Below, piece after piece: positions 44,366-57,561 of a stretch of 64,000 nucleotides of DNA (its first letter is position 1; every line of letters begins with the position of its first letter). The DNA comes from Thinopyrum elongatum (taxonomy: Eukaryota > Streptophyta > Magnoliopsida > Poales > Poaceae): assembly GCA_011799875.1 (NCBI GenBank), contig CM022298.1, positions 726,980,181-727,044,180 on the forward strand, read 5' to 3'. Under the pieces are notes generated by a model. The model was not told where the DNA came from and did not search any database. It worked only from the letters and a program-made list of their open reading frames with translations. The position numbers and the translations under genes were made by a program.

Positions 44366-47134
44366 AATTATCAACGCCTAGCTGAAAGGCTTTAAAGAAA
44401 AGCGCTTGTTGGGAGACAACCCAATATTTTTCTTTTCTTTGTTTATGAGTATACACAATATTACTTCTGTATTAATTGTGTTTTAGTGTTTTAATTATTG
44501 TTTGAGCCAAGTAAGACCTTTGGGATGGTCTATGGTGATAGTTGATTTGATTTTGCTGAAAAACAGAAACTTTTGCGCTCAGTGCTGGAATTTTAAAAAA
44601 TCACAGAGGCGTGATCAAATTCTGAATTTTTTACACAAGATTTATATAAAAAATTGCCTAGGTTTTCCTAATTTTTTAGAAGTTTTGGAGTTACAGAAGT
44701 ATACTAAATTTCCAGATTACTACAGACAGTTCTGTTTTTGACAAATTGTGTTTTCATTGTGTTGTTTGCTTATTTTGATGAATCTATGGGTAGTATCGGG
44801 GGGTATGAACCATGGAGAAGTTGGAATACAGTAGATATAACACCAATATAAATATAGAATGAGTTCACAATAGTATCTAAAGTGGTGATTCGCTTTATTA
44901 TACTAACGGAGCTTATGAGTTTAATGTTGAGTTTTGTGTTGTGATGTTTTCAAGTCTTGGGTAAAGTTTTGATGGACCACGGAATAAGGAGTGGCAAGAT
45001 CCTAAGCTTAGGGATGCCCAAGGCACCCCAAGGTAATATTCAAGGACAACCAAGTATCTAAGCTTGGGGATGCCCCGGATGCCATCCCCTCTTTTGTCTT
45101 CAATCCATTGATAAATTTACTAGAGGCCATATTTTTATTCACCACATGATATGTGTTTTGCTTGGAGCGTCTTGTATTATATGAGTCTTTTATTTTTAGT
45201 TTGCCACATTCATCCTTTCTGTACACACCTTTTGAGAGGGACACACATTAATCGTGAATTTATTAGAATACTCTATGTGCTTCATTTATATCTTTTGAGC
45301 TAGGCAGTTGCTCTAGTGCTTTACTTATATCTTTTTAGAGCACGGCGGTGATTTTATTTTGTAGAAATTGATGAACTCTCATGCTTCACTTATATTATTT
45401 TGAGAGTCTTGAAAATAGTATGGCAATTTTCTTAGGTTGTGAATTTGGTCCTAATATGATGGGTATCCAAGAGGGATATAATAAAAACTTTCATAGAGTT
45501 CATTGAATATATGAGAAGTTTGATTCCTTCTATTTGTTTTGAGATATAAAGATGGTGATATTAGAGTCATGCTAAAGAGTAATTATGGATTAGTAGAAAT
45601 ACTTGTGTTAAAGTTTGTGATTCCCGAAGCATGCACGTATGGTCTATCATTATGCGATGAAGTTAGAGCATGATTTATTTTTTATTGTCTTCCTTATGAG
45701 TGGCGGTCGCGTATAAGCGATGGTCTTTTCCTATCAATCTATCGCCCTAGGAGCATGCATATTAGTACTTTGCTTCGATGGCTAATAAATTTTTGCAATA
45801 AGTATGTGAGTTCTTTATGACTAATGTTGAGTCCATGGATTATACGCACTCTCACCCTTCCACCATTGCTAGCCTCTCTAGTGCCGCGCAACTTCCGCCG
45901 GTGCATTAAACCCACCATATACCGTTCCTCAAAACAGCCACAATACCTACCTATTATGGCATTTCCATAGTCATTATGAGATATATTGCCATGCAACTTC
46001 CACCGTTCCATTTATTATGACACATACCATCATTGTCATATTGCTTTGCGTGATCATATAGTTGACATAGTATTTGTGGCTTGGCCACCGTTCATATTTC
46101 TTATACATGTCACACTAGATCATTGCACATCCCGGTACACTGCCGGAGGCATTCATATAGAGTCATATTTTTGTTCTAGTATCGAGTTGTAATTCTTGAG
46201 TTGTAAGTAAATAAAAGTGTGACGATCATCATAATTAGAGCATTGTCCCATGTGAGGAAGGAATGATGGAGGCTATGATTCCCCCAAAAGTCGGGATGAG
46301 ACTCCGGACTTAAAATAAAAAGAGGCCAAAGAGCCCAAACAAAAAAATAAAAATAAAAAAAGGTCAAAGAGCCCAAAAGAGAAAAAAAATGAGAAAAAAT
46401 GAGAGAAAAGAGAGAAGGGACAATGTTACTATCCTTTTGCCACACTTGTGCTTCATGATAGAGAGTCTTCCTTTTTATCACTTTCATATACTAGTGGAAA
46501 TTTTTCATTATAGAACTTGGCTTGTATATTCCAATGATGGGCTTCATCAAATTGCCCTAGGAGCAAGCAAGTTGGATGCACACCCACTTAGTTTTCTTTT
46601 GAGCTTTCATACACTTATAGCTCTAGGGCATCCGTTGCATGGCAATCCCTACTCACTCACATCAATATCTATTGATGGGCATCTCCATAGCCCGTTGATA
46701 CGCCTAGTTGATGTGAGGCTTTCTCCCTTTTTGTTTTCTCCTCACAACCTCCACCATACTCTATTCCACCTATGGTGCTATATCCATGGCTCACACTCAT
46801 GTATTGCATGAAAGTTGGAAAAGTTTGAGAACACTAAAAGTATGAAACAATTGCTTGGCTTGTCATCAGGGTTGTGCATGATAAATACTTTGTGTGATGA
46901 AGATAGAGCATGACAAGATTATATGATTTTGTAGGGATAATTTTCTTTAGCCATGATATTTTGAGAAGACATGATTGCTTTATTAGTATGCTTGAAGTAT
47001 TATTGTTTTTATGTCAATATTAAACTTTTGTTTTCAATCTTATGGATCTGAATATTCAAGCCACAATAAGAAGAATTACATCGATAAATATATTAGGTAG
47101 CATTCCACATCAAAAATTCTGTTTTTGTCATTTA
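44366..47134 (+). other. Non-coding interior of gypsy A
   Basis: About 2.8 kb without pol motifs. A purine-rich tract with repeated 'ccaaagagccca' lies at 46315-46420. The rest is AT-rich with short frames only. Confidence 0.6.
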
Positions 47135-47154
47135 CCTACTCGAGGACGAGTAGG
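47135..47154. repeat. Inverted repeat CCTACTCG-AGGA-CGAGTAGG before the 3' LTR
   Basis: Perfect 8-bp arms with a 4-base loop, 19 bases before the 3' LTR. The same structure, with one mismatch, lies next to the LTR of element C (59768-59787). Confidence 0.8.
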
Positions 47155-47173
47155 AATTAAGCTTTGGGATGCT

Positions 47174-47584
47174 TGATATGTCTCCAACGTATCTATACTT
47201 TTTTATTGTTCCATGCTATTATATTATCTATCTTAGATGTTTTATATGCATTAATATGCTATTTTACATCATTTTTTTGGACTAACCTATTAACCTAATG
47301 CCCAGTGCTAGTTGTTGTTTTTTCCTTGTTTTGTCTTTCATAGAAAATCAATACCAAACGGAGTCCAAATAGAACGAAACTTTTTGATGATTTTTCGTTG
47401 ACAACAAGACACCTACGAAGCTTCAGGAAGAGGCTAGAAGACCCACAAGGGGGCCACAAGCCCTAGGGGCGCGCCCCCTAGGCTTGTGGGCCCTTGGCTC
47501 TCCTAACCATAATCTCCGCTCTATAAATACCCAAATATTCCCCTTACGTCAGAGGGCACACCAAAAATACTTTTCCGCCGCCGC
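47174..47584 (+). repeat. 3' LTR of gypsy A, first 411 bases
   Basis: TGATATGTCTCC... matches 41749-42159 closely. It breaks off at 'ttttccgccgccgc', where element B begins. The missing 1160 bases should be found beyond the window. Confidence 0.9.
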
Positions 47585-48710
47585 TGATACGTCCATTTTA
47601 CATCATGTTTTCCTTCTGTTATTTATAATGTTTTTATGCATAATAGTGCTTTATGGAGTATTTCTAATGCCTTTTCTCTTATAATATGCAAGGTTTACAC
47701 AAAGAGGGAGAATGTCGTCAGCTGGAATTCTGGGCCTGAAAAAGCTACGTCAGAGTTACCTATTTTGCACATCTCCAAATGAGCTAAAAATTTACGGAGA
47801 ATTATTTTGGAATATATAAAAAATACTGGAGCAAATAACTACCGGAGGGGGGCCACCTGGTGAGCACAAGACACCAGGGCGTGCCAGGCCCCCCAGGCGT
47901 GACCTGGTGGGTTGTGCTCAGCCCAGCCCACCTCCGGTTCCCATCTTATGGTATATAGGTCATTCTGACCTAGAAAAAATTAGGAGGGGACTTTCGGGAT
48001 GAAGTGCTGCTGTCTCGAGGCGGAACTTGGGCAGGAGCACTTTTGCCCTCTGGCGGAGCGATTCCGCCGGGGGAACTTCCCTCCTGGAGGGGAAAATCTT
48101 CGCCATCGTCATCACCAACAACTCTCTCATCTTTGGGAGGGCAATCTCCATCAACATCTTCAACAACACCATCTCCTCTCAAACCCTAGTTCATCTCTTG
48201 TGTTCAATGTTTGTAAATGAACCTCAGATTGGTACTTGTGGGTGACTAGTAGTGTTGATTACATCTTGTAGTTGAATACTATATGGTTTATTTGGTGGAA
48301 GATTATATGTTCAGATCCATTATGCTATTTAATACCCCTGTGATCTTGAGCATGATTATCATTTGTGAGTAGTTACCTTTGTTCTTGAGGTCACGGGAGA
48401 AGTCATGTTGCAAGTAATCATGTGAACTTGATATGTGTTCGATATTTGGATGATATGTATGTTGTGTATCCCTTAGTGGTGTCATGTGAACGTTGACTAA
48501 ATGGCACCTCACCATATTTGGGCCTAAGGGAATGCATTGTGGAGTAGTTATTAGATGATGGGTTGCTAGAGTGAAAGAAGCTTAAACCCTAGTTTATGCG
48601 CTACTTCGTAAGGGACCGATTTGGATCCAAAAGTTTAATGCTATGGTTAGATTTTATTTTAATACTTTTCTCATAGTTGCAGATGCTTGTGAGGGGGTTA
48701 ATCATAAGTA
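47585..48710 (+). repeat. LTR of gypsy B (3' part deleted)
   Basis: It begins TGATACGTCCATTTTACATC and includes 'ggtttacacaaagaggga', a TATA-like 'ggtatataggtc' at about 47950 and the leader that follows it. It joins abruptly to coding sequence at about 48711, so the LTR end, primer site and gag start are deleted. Apparent frames at 47960-48245 are GC-rich leader translations. Confidence 0.8.
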
Positions 48711-48715
48711 GGAGG

Positions 48716-49582
48716 TCCATTCTTGATACTTCTTGTACTGGTTCTTTTATGAAGAAGACTATTGAATTCAGGTGGGATCTTTTAGAAAGAATTAAACGCA
48801 ACTCTGAAGATTGGGAACTCAACGAAGGTAAAGAGTCAGGTATTAAGTTTGAGTTTGATTGTGTTAAATCTTTTATGAATACCGATGCTTTTCACAAGTT
48901 TAGCACTAAATATGGACTTAACTCTGAGATAGTAGCCTCTTTTTGTGAATCATTTGCTACTCATGTTGATCTCCCTAAAGAGAAGTGGTTTAAATATCAT
49001 CCCCATATTAAAGAAGAAATTAAAGAACCGGTCATAGTTAAAGATGAAACTATTATTTACAATGTTGATCCAGTTGTGCCTACTGCTTATATTGAAAAAC
49101 CAACTTTCCCTTTTAGGATAAAGAAACATGCTAAGGTTTCAACTGTAGTTCGCAAAAGTAATATTAAAGCACCTAAATCTGCTAAACAAATTAAAGTAGA
49201 ACCTAGTGTTGCTATGGTTAAAGATCTCCTGGTAGAAAATATTGATGGGCATGTTATTTACTTTTGCGATGAAGCTGCTAGAATTGCTAAACCGGATGAA
49301 AAAGATAAACATAGACCTGTTGTTGGCATGCTTGTTGTCTCAGTTAAAATAGGAGATCATTGTTATCATGGTTTATGTGACTTAGGTGCTAGCGTGAGTG
49401 CTATTCCTTTTACCTTATACCAAGAAATTATGAATGACATAGCACCCGCTGAAATAGAAGACATAGATGTTACTATTAAACTTGCTAATAGAGACACCAT
49501 CACACCACTTGGGATTGTTAGAGATGTTGAAGTCTTGTGTGGGAAAATAAAATACCCTACTGATTTTCTAGTTCTTGGTTCC
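48716..49582 (+). pseudogene. Gypsy B gag-protease fragment
   Basis: One open frame reads SILDTSCTGSF, FRWDLLERIKRNSEDW, VENIDGHVIYFCDEAARIA, then GLCDLGASVSAIPFTLYQEI and VTIKLANRDTITPLGIV. DLGAS corresponds to the D-T/S-G-A catalytic motif of retroelement aspartic protease, as in Athila-like gypsy elements. It begins at the LTR deletion junction and ends where element C is inserted, with no stop in between. Integrase and RT would be on the far side of the insertions. Confidence 0.82.
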
Positions 49583-50888
49583 TGATGTGGTACGTCGGTA
49601 TTTCCCCAAAGAGGAAGGGATGATGCAGCACAGCTACGGTAGGTATTTCCCTCAGTGATGAGACCAAGGTTATCGAACCAGTAGGAGAACCACGCAAAAC
49701 TACGTGAACGACACCTGCACACAAAGAACAAATACTTGCAACCCGATGTAAGAGAGGGGTTGTCAATCCCTCACGGGTAAAAAGATAGGCAAAATTGTAG
49801 TAGATTGGATAAATAGATCTCGCTGGAACGCGAGATAAAGTAAATAAATAAAAATTGCAGCAAGGTATTTTTGTATTTTTGGATTAATAGATCTGAAAAT
49901 AAAAGCAAATAAAAATAGATCGCGAAGGCAAATAAATAAAGAAGATACCCGGGGGCCGTAGGTTTCACTAGTGGCTTCTCTCGAGAAAAATAGCATACGG
50001 TGGGTAAACAAATTACTGTTGGGCAATTGATAGAAGTTCAAATAATCATGACGATATCCAGGCAATGATCATTATATAGGCATCACGTCCAAGATTAGTA
50101 GACCGACTCCTGCCTGCATCTACTACTATTACTCCACACATCGACCGCTATCCAGCATGCATCTAGTGTATTAAGTTCATGGAGAAACGGAGTAAAGCAA
50201 TAAGAATGATGACATGATGTAGACAAGATCTATTTATGTAGAAATAGACCCCATCTTGTTATCCTTAATAGCAACGATACATACGTGTCAGTTCCCCTTC
50301 TGTCACTGGGATCAAGCACCGTAAGATCGAACCCATCACAAAGCACCTCTTCCCATGGCAAGAAAAATCGATCTAGTTGGCCTAACTAAACCAAAGATTC
50401 GACGAAGAAATACGTGGCTATAAGTAATCATGCATATAAGAGAACAAAGAAACTCAAATAACTTTCATGGATAAAAACATAGATCTGATCATAAACTCAA
50501 AGTTCATCGGATCCCAACAAACACACCGCAAAAAGAGTTACATCAAATAGATCTCCAAGAGACCATTGTATTGAGAATCAAAAGAGAGAGAGGAAGCCAT
50601 CTAGCTACTAACTACGGACCCATAGGTTTACAATGAACTACTCACGCATCATCGGAGAGGCACCAATGAGGATGATGAACCCCTCCGTGATGGTGTCTAG
50701 ATTGGATTTGCTGGTTCTGGAACTTGCGGCGGCTGGAATTGATTTTCGTCGATTCCCCTTGGGTTTCTGGAATATTAAGGTATTTATAGAGCAAAGAGGC
50801 GGTGCGGGAGGCCACCGAGGTGGGCACAACCCACCTCGGCGCGCCTGGGCCCCCAGGAGTGCCCTGGTGGGTTGTGCTCCTCTCGGAG
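49583..50888 (-). repeat. Gypsy C LTR (minus strand), distal part
   Basis: Reverse orientation, ending ...CGTACCACATCA at 49583 on the minus strand. It matches the second half of the LTR of element A (for example 'gtttacccaccgtatgct', the 'ggtctatttcta'-type blocks). It is interrupted by copia E. The 5-mer at 49578-49582 is gttcc. Confidence 0.85.
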
Positions 50889-52632
50889 TGAAGGAAATAT
50901 GCCCTAGAGGCAATAATAAAGTTGTTATTTTATATTTCCTTATATCATAATAAATGTTTATTATTCATGCTAGAATTGTATTAACCGGAAACTTGATACA
51001 TGTGTGAATACATAGACAAAACAAAGTGTCCCTAGTATGCCTCTACTTCACTAGCTCGTTAATCAAAGATGGTTAAGTTTCCTAACCATAGACATGTGTT
51101 GTCATTTGCTAAACGAGATCACATCATTAGAAGAATGATGTGATGGACAAGACCCATCCATTAGCTTAGCAAAATGATCGTTAAGTTTTATTGCTATTGC
51201 TTTCTTCATGACTTATACATGTTCCTCTGCCTATGAGATTATGCAACTCCCAAATACCGGAGGAACACCTTGTGTGCTATCAAACATCACAACGTAACTG
51301 GGTGATTAAAAAGATGCTCTACAGGTGTCTCCGAAGGTGTTTGTTGGGTTGGCATAGATCAAGATTAGGATTTGTCACTCTGTGTATCGGAGAGGTATCT
51401 CTGGGCCCTCTCGGTAATGCTCATCACTATAAGCCTTGCAAGCAATGTGACTAATGAGTTAGTTGCGGGATGAAGCATTACAGAATGAGTAAAGAGACTT
51501 GCCGGTAACGATATTGAACTAGGTATGATGATACCGATGATCGAATCTCGGGCAAGTAATATACCGATGACAAAGGAAATGACGTATGTTGTTATGCGGT
51601 TTGACCGATAAAGATCTTCGTAGAATATGTAGGAGCCAATATGAGCATCCAAGTTTCGCTATTGGTTATTGACCGGAGATGTGTCTCGGTCATGTCTACA
51701 TAGTTCTCGAACCCGTAGGGTCCGCACACTTAATGTTCGATGACGATTTGTATTATGAGTTATGTGATTTGATGACCGAAGTTTGTTCGGAGTCCCGGAT
51801 GAGATCACGGACATGACGAGGAGTCTCGAAATGGTTGAGAGGTAAAGATTGATATATTGGAAGGTTATATTCGGACACCGGAATGGTTCCGGAGTGATTC
51901 GGGTATTTTTCGGAGTACCGGGAGGTTACCGGAACCCCCCCGGGGAAGTAGTGGGCCTTCATGGGCCTTAGTGGAAAGGAGAGGAGGGCCGCAAGGGTGG
52001 CCGTGCACCCCCCCATGGCATGTCTGAATTGGAGTAGGGATGGGGCGGCGCCACCCCTCTTTCCTTCTCCCTCTCCTCCTCCTTCCCTCTCTCCCCCTCT
52101 TGGAAAAGGAAGGGGAGTCCAACTAGGATTGGGAATCCTAGTTGGACTCCCCCTATGGCGCGCCCCTCCTGGCCGCCGGCCTCCTCCTCTCCCTCCTTTA
52201 TATATGTGGCCAGGGGGCACCCCAAGACACACCAAGACAATCTCTTAGCCGTGTGCGGTGGCCCCCTCCACAGTTTAACACCTCGGTCATATCATCGTAG
52301 TGCTTAGGCGAAGCCCTGCGCCGGTAACTTCATCATCACCGTCGCCACGCCATCGTGCTGACGGAACTCTCGCTCATCCTCAACTGGATCAAGAGTTCGA
52401 GGGACGTCATCGAGTTGAACGTGTGCTGAACACGGAGGTGCTGTACGTTCGGTACTTGGATCGGTTGGATCGTGAAGACGTTCGACCACATCAACCGCGT
52501 TAATTAAATGCTTCCGCTTTCGGTCTACGAGGGTACGTGGACACACTCTCCCCTCTCGTTGCTATGCATCTCCTAGATAGATCTTGCGTCAGCGTGGAAT
52601 TTTTTTGAAATTGCATGCTACGTTCCCCAACA
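50889..52632 (+). repeat. 5' LTR of copia E (1744 bases)
   Basis: TGAAGGAAATATGCCC to CCCCAACA. Nearly identical to 57735-59475 by eye. It contains the GC-rich 'cgcgcccctcctggccgcc' leader and TTTATATATG (52197-52206), the likely TATA region. Frames at 51753-52546 on both strands are LTR translations. Confidence 0.95.
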
Positions 52633-52634
52633 GC

Positions 52635-52646
52635 GGCATCCGAGCC
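52635..52646 (+). other. Primer-binding site of copia E
   Basis: GGCATCCGAGCC follows the LTR by two bases and corresponds to the copia Met-tRNA site (TGGTATCAGAGC type) with differences. Confidence 0.75.
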
Positions 52647-53869
52647 AGGTCTATGCGTAGATGATATGCACGAGTAGAACACAAAGAGTTGTGGGCGATA
52701 ATAGTCATACTGCTTACCACCAACGTCTTACTTTGATTCGGTGGTATTGTTGGATGAAGCGGCGTGGACCGACATTACATGACCGCGTTCAAGAGACTGG
52801 TTCTATCGACGTGCTTTGCACACAGGTGGCTGGCGGGTGTCTGTTTCTCCAACTTTAGTTGAATCGAGTTTGACTACGGCCGGTCTTTGTTGAAGGTTAA
52901 AACAGCACACTTGACGAAAAATCGTTGTGGTTTTGATGTGTAGGTAAGAACGTTTCTTACTAGAAGTCCATAGCAGCCACGTAAAACTTGCAACAACAAA
53001 GTAGAGGACGTCTAACTTGTTTTTGCAGGGTATGTTGTGATGTGATATGGTCAAGACATGATGTGATACACGTTATTGTATGAGATGATCATGTTTTGTA
53101 AAAGTTATCGGCAACTAGCAGGAGCCTTATGGTTGTCGCTTTATTGTATGAAATGGAATTGCCATGTAATTGCTTTACTTTATCACTATGCGTTAGCGAT
53201 AGTTGTAGAAGCAATAGTTGGTGAGGCGACAACGACGCTATGATGGAGATCAAGGTGTCAAGCCGGTGACGATGGAGATCATGATGGTGCTTTCGAGATG
53301 GAGATCAAAGGCACAAGATGATGATGGCCATATCATGTCACATATTTTGATTGCATGTGATGTTTATCTTTTATGCATCTTATTTTGCTTAGTTCGGCGG
53401 TAGCATTATAAGATGATCCCTCACTAAAATTTCAAGGCATAAGTGTTCTCCCTGAGTATGCACCATTGCGACAGTTCGTCGTGCCGAGACACCACGTGAT
53501 GATTGGGTGTGATAAGCTCTACGTTCACATACAACGGGTGCATGACAGTTTTGCACATGCGGAATACTCGGGTTAAACTTGACGAGCCTAGCATACGCAG
53601 ATATGGCCTCGGAACACTTAGACTGAAAGGTCAAACGTGAATCATATAGTAGATATGATCAACATAGAGATGTTCACCATTGAAAACTACTCCATCTCAC
53701 GTGATGATCGGACATGGTTTAGTTGATATGGATCACGTGATCATTTAGATGACTTGATGGATGTCTATCTAAGTGGGAGTTCTTAAGTAATATGATTAAT
53801 TGAACTTAATTTATCATGAACTTAGTCCTGATAGTATTTGCATATCTATGTTATAGTTCAATAGCTCGC
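52647..53869 (+). other. Untranslated leader of copia E
   Basis: No coding frame of note. This long leader between primer site and gag is typical for the family. Confidence 0.7.
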
Positions 53870-54807
53870 GATGTAGCTCCCCGTTTATTTTTTGATATGT
53901 TCCTAGAGAAAACTAAGTTGAAAGATGATAGTAGCAATGATGCGGACTGGGTCCATGATCTGAGGATTATCCTCATTGCTGCATAGAAGAATTATGTCCT
54001 TGATGCACCGCTAGGTGATAGACCTATTGCAGGAGCAGATGCAGATGTTATGAACGTTTGGCAAAGCTCAATATGATGACTACTTGATACTTTAGTGCAC
54101 CATACTTTACGGCTTAGAAACGGGACTTCAAAAACGTTTTGAACGCCATGGAGCATATGAGATGTTCCAAAGAGATGAAATTGGTATTTCAGACTCATGC
54201 CCGTGTCGAGAGGTATGAGACCTCTGACAAGTATTTTGCCTACAAGATGGAGGAGGATAGCTCAGCTAGTGAGCATATGCTCAGAATGTCTGGGTACTAC
54301 AATCGCTTGAATCAAGTGGGAGTTAATCTTCCAGATAAGATAGTGATTGACAGAGTTCTCTAGTCACTATCACCAAGTTACTAGAACTTCGTGATGAACT
54401 ATAATATGCAAGGGATGACGAAAACTATTCCCAAGCTCTTCGTGATGCTGAAATTGGCGAAGGTAGAAATCAAGAAATAGCATCAAGTGTTGATGGTTGA
54501 CAAGACCACTAGTTTCAAGAAAAAGGGCAAGGGAAAGAAAGGGAACTTCAAGAAGAATGGCAAGCAAGTTGTCACTTCCGTGAAGAAGCCCAAAGATGGA
54601 CCTAAGCCTGAAACTGAGTGCTTCTACTGCAAAGGAAATGGTCACTGGAAGCAGAACTACCCCAAATATTTGGCGGATAAGAAGGATGGCAAAGTGAACA
54701 AAGGTATATTTGATATACATGTTATTGATGTGTACCTTACTAGTGCTCATGGTAGCCCCTGGGTATTTGATGCCTGTTCGGTTGCTCAGATTAGTAACTC
54801 GAAATAG
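53870..54807 (+). pseudogene. Copia E gag and protease start, degenerate
   Basis: The reading begins near 53870 (FLEKTKLKDDSSNDADWVHDL). It passes a TAG (about 53985) and more stops, then NAMEHMRCSKEMK and SGYYNRLNQVGVNLPDKI (54139-54363). A Lys-rich part and CFYCKGNGHWKQNYP (54487-54807) follow. The knuckle lacks its last cysteine (NYP instead of NCP). WVFDACSVAQIS replaces the protease WVLDTG region, so the catalytic DTG is also lost. Not functional. Confidence 0.85.
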
Positions 54808-56048
54808 GAGTTGCAGAATAAATAGAGACTAGCTGAGGGTGAAGTGACGATGTGTGTTGGAAGTGGTTCCAAGATTGATATGATCATCATCGCACACTCC
54901 CTATACCTTCGGGATTAGTGTTGGACCTAAATAAATGTTATTTGGTGTTTGTGTTGAGCATGAATACGATTTGATCATGTTTATTGCGATACGGTTATTC
55001 ATTTAAGTCAGAGAATAATTGTTGTTCTGTTTACATGAATAAAACCTTCTATGGTCATACACTCAATATAAATGGTTTATTGAATCTCGATCGTAGTGAT
55101 ACACATATTCATAATATTGATGCCAAAAGATGCAAAGTTGATAATGATAGTGCAACATACTTGTGGCACTGCCGTTTAGGTCATATTGGTGTAAAGCGCA
55201 TGAAGAAACTCCATGCGGATGGACTTTTGGAATCACTTGATTATGAATCATTTGATGCTTGCGAACCATGCCTCATGGTCAAGATGACTAAAACTCCGTT
55301 CTACGGAACAATGGAGCGAGCTACTGACTTATTGGAAATAATACATACTGATGTTTGCGGTCCGATGAGTGTTGAGGCTCGCGGCGGGTATCATTATTTT
55401 CTGACCTTCACAGATGATTTGAGCAGATATGGGTATATCTACTTAATGAAACACAAGTCTGAAACATTTGAAAAGTTCAAAGAATTTCAGAGTGAAGTGG
55501 AGAATCATCGTAACAAGAAAATAAAGTTTCTACGATCTGATCGCGGAGGCGAATATTTGAGTTACGAGTTTGGCCTTCATTTAAAACAATGTGGAATAGT
55601 TTTGTAACTCACGCCACCTGGAACGCCACAGCGTAATGGTGTGTCCGAACGTCGTAACCGTACTTTACTAGATATGGTGCGATCTATGATGTCTCTTACC
55701 GATTTACCACTATCATTTTGGGGTTATGCATTAGAGACAGCTGCATTCACGTTAAATAGGGCACCATCCAAATCCGTTGAGATGACACCATATGAACTAT
55801 GGTTTGGCAAGAAACCTAAGCTGTCGTTTCTTAAAGTTTGGGGTTGCGATGCTTATGTGAAAAAGCTTCAGCCTGATAAGCTCGAACCCAAATCGGAGAA
55901 GTGCATCTTCATAGGATACCCAAAAGAAACTGTTGGGTACACCTTCTATCACAGATCCAAAGGCAAAATCTTTATTGCTAAGAATGGATCCTTTCTAGAG
56001 AAGGAGTTTCTCTCGAAAGAAGTGAGTGGGAGGAAAGTAGAAACTTGA
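54808..56048 (+). pseudogene. Copia E integrase
   Basis: Pre-integrase zinc domain: YLWHCRLGHIGVKRM...FDACEPCL (HHCC). Core: IIHTDVCGPM (first Asp), FLRSDRGGEYL (second Asp), then a TAA near 55605, then NGVSERRNRTLLDM (the Glu). PYELWFGKKPKLSFLKVWGC follows. The reading frame is otherwise well kept across 54984-55607 and 55641-56048. Single stop codons at 55605-55607 and 56046-56048 break it. Confidence 0.9.
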
Positions 56049-56073
56049 TGAGGTAATTGTACCTTCTCTTGAA

Positions 56074-57500
56074 TTGGAAAGTAGTTCATCACAGAAATCA
56101 GTTCCAGTGATGCCTACACCAATTAGTGAGGAAGCTAATGATGATGATCATGAAACTTCAGATCAAGTTACTGCAGAACTTCGTAGGTCAACCAGTGTAC
56201 ATTCCGCACCAGAGTGGTATGGTAATCCTGTTCTGGAAGTCATGTTACTAGACCATGACGAACCTATGAACTATGAGGAAGCGATGATGAGCCCAGATTC
56301 CGATAAATGGCTTGAGGCCATGAAATCTGAGATAGGATCCATGTATGAGAACAAAGTATGGACTTTGATTGACTTTCTCGATGATCGGCAAGCCATTGAG
56401 AATAAATGGATCTTCAAGAGGAAGATAGACGCTGATAGTAGTGTTACTATCTACAAAGCTCGAATTGTCGCAAAAGTTTTTCGACAAGTTCAAGGTGTTG
56501 ACTACGATGAGATTTTCTCACTCGTATCGATGCTTAAAGTCTGTCCGAATCATGTTAGCAATTGCCGCATTTTATGAAATCTGGCAAATGGATGTCAAAA
56601 CTGCATTCCTTAATGGATTTATTAAAGAAGAGTTGTATATGATGCAACCAGAAGGTTTTCTCAATCCTAAAGGTGCTAACAAAGTGTTCAAGCTCCAGCG
56701 ATCCATCTATGGACTGGTGCAAGCATCTCGGAGTTGGAATATACGCTTTGATGAGTTGATCAAAGCATATAGTTTCATACAGACTTGCGCCTGTATTTAC
56801 AAGAAAGTGAGTGGGAGCACTGCAGCCTTTCTGATAAGTATATGTGAATGACATATTGTTGATCAGAAATAATGTAGAATTTTCTGGAAAGCATAAAGGA
56901 GTATTTGAAAGGAGTTTTTCAAAGAAAGACCTCGGTGAAGCTACTTACATATTGAGCATCAAGATCTATAGAGATAGATCAAGATGCTTGATAAGTTTTT
57001 TCAATGAGTACATACATTGACAAGATTTTGAAGTAGTTCAAAATGGAACAGTCAAAGAAGGAGTTCTTGCCTGTGTCGCAAGGTGTGAAGTTGAGTAAGA
57101 CTCAAAACCCGACCACGGCAGAAAATAGAAAGATACTGAAAGTCATTCCCTATGCCTCAGTCATAGGTTCTATAAATTATGCCATGCTGTGTACCAGACA
57201 TATCGTGTACCTTGACATGAGTTTGGCAAAGGGGTGCAATAGTGATCCTGGAGTAGATCACTGGATAGCGGTCAAAATTATCCTTAGTTACCAAAGATGA
57301 CTAAGGAAATATTTCTCAGTTATGGCGGTGATAAAAGAGTTCGTCGTAAAGAGTTATGTCGATACAAGCTTTTACACCGATCCAGATGACTCTGAGTCTC
57401 AATCTGGATACATATTGAAAGTGGGAGCAATTACCTAGAGTAGCTCCATGCAGAGCATTATAGACATAGAAATTTGCAAAATACATACGGATCTGAATGT
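56074..57500 (+). pseudogene. Copia E RT and RNase H, truncated and frameshifted
   Basis: NYEEAMMSPDSDKWLEAM...WIFKRKIDADSSVTIYKARIVAK (to 56577) is RT N-terminus. After a frameshift comes WQMDVKTAFLNGFIKEELYMMQPEGF and SIYGLVQASRSWN (to 56851). The expected YVDD block is not intact around 56850. Later parts (DLGEATYILSIKIYRD near 56930; GYILKVGA-like near 57410) are in different frames with stops. RNase H is largely eroded. Confidence 0.87.
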
Positions 57501-57561
57501 GGCAGACCCATTGACTAAACTTCTCTCACAAGCAAAACATGATCACACCTTAGTACTCTTT

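Larger units (their letters stand above)
41749..47584 (+). mobile_element. Gypsy-type LTR retrotransposon A, interrupted in its 3' LTR
   Basis: The 5' LTR is 41749-43319, the interior follows, and the 3' LTR starts at 47174. It is cut after 411 bases by element B at 47585. The primer site region reads 'tctggtgccgttgacggg', a degenerate form of the site used by a large group of wheat gypsy elements. Two short decayed frames are the only coding and no pol was found, so it is probably non-autonomous. The base 5-mer before it is ggcct; its partner lies outside the window. Confidence 0.87.

Noticed and set aside
51753..52546. Pro/Gly/Arg-rich frames on both strands as proteins
   Set aside because: They repeat exactly in the other LTR of copia E (58599-59389) and come from its GC-rich leader.
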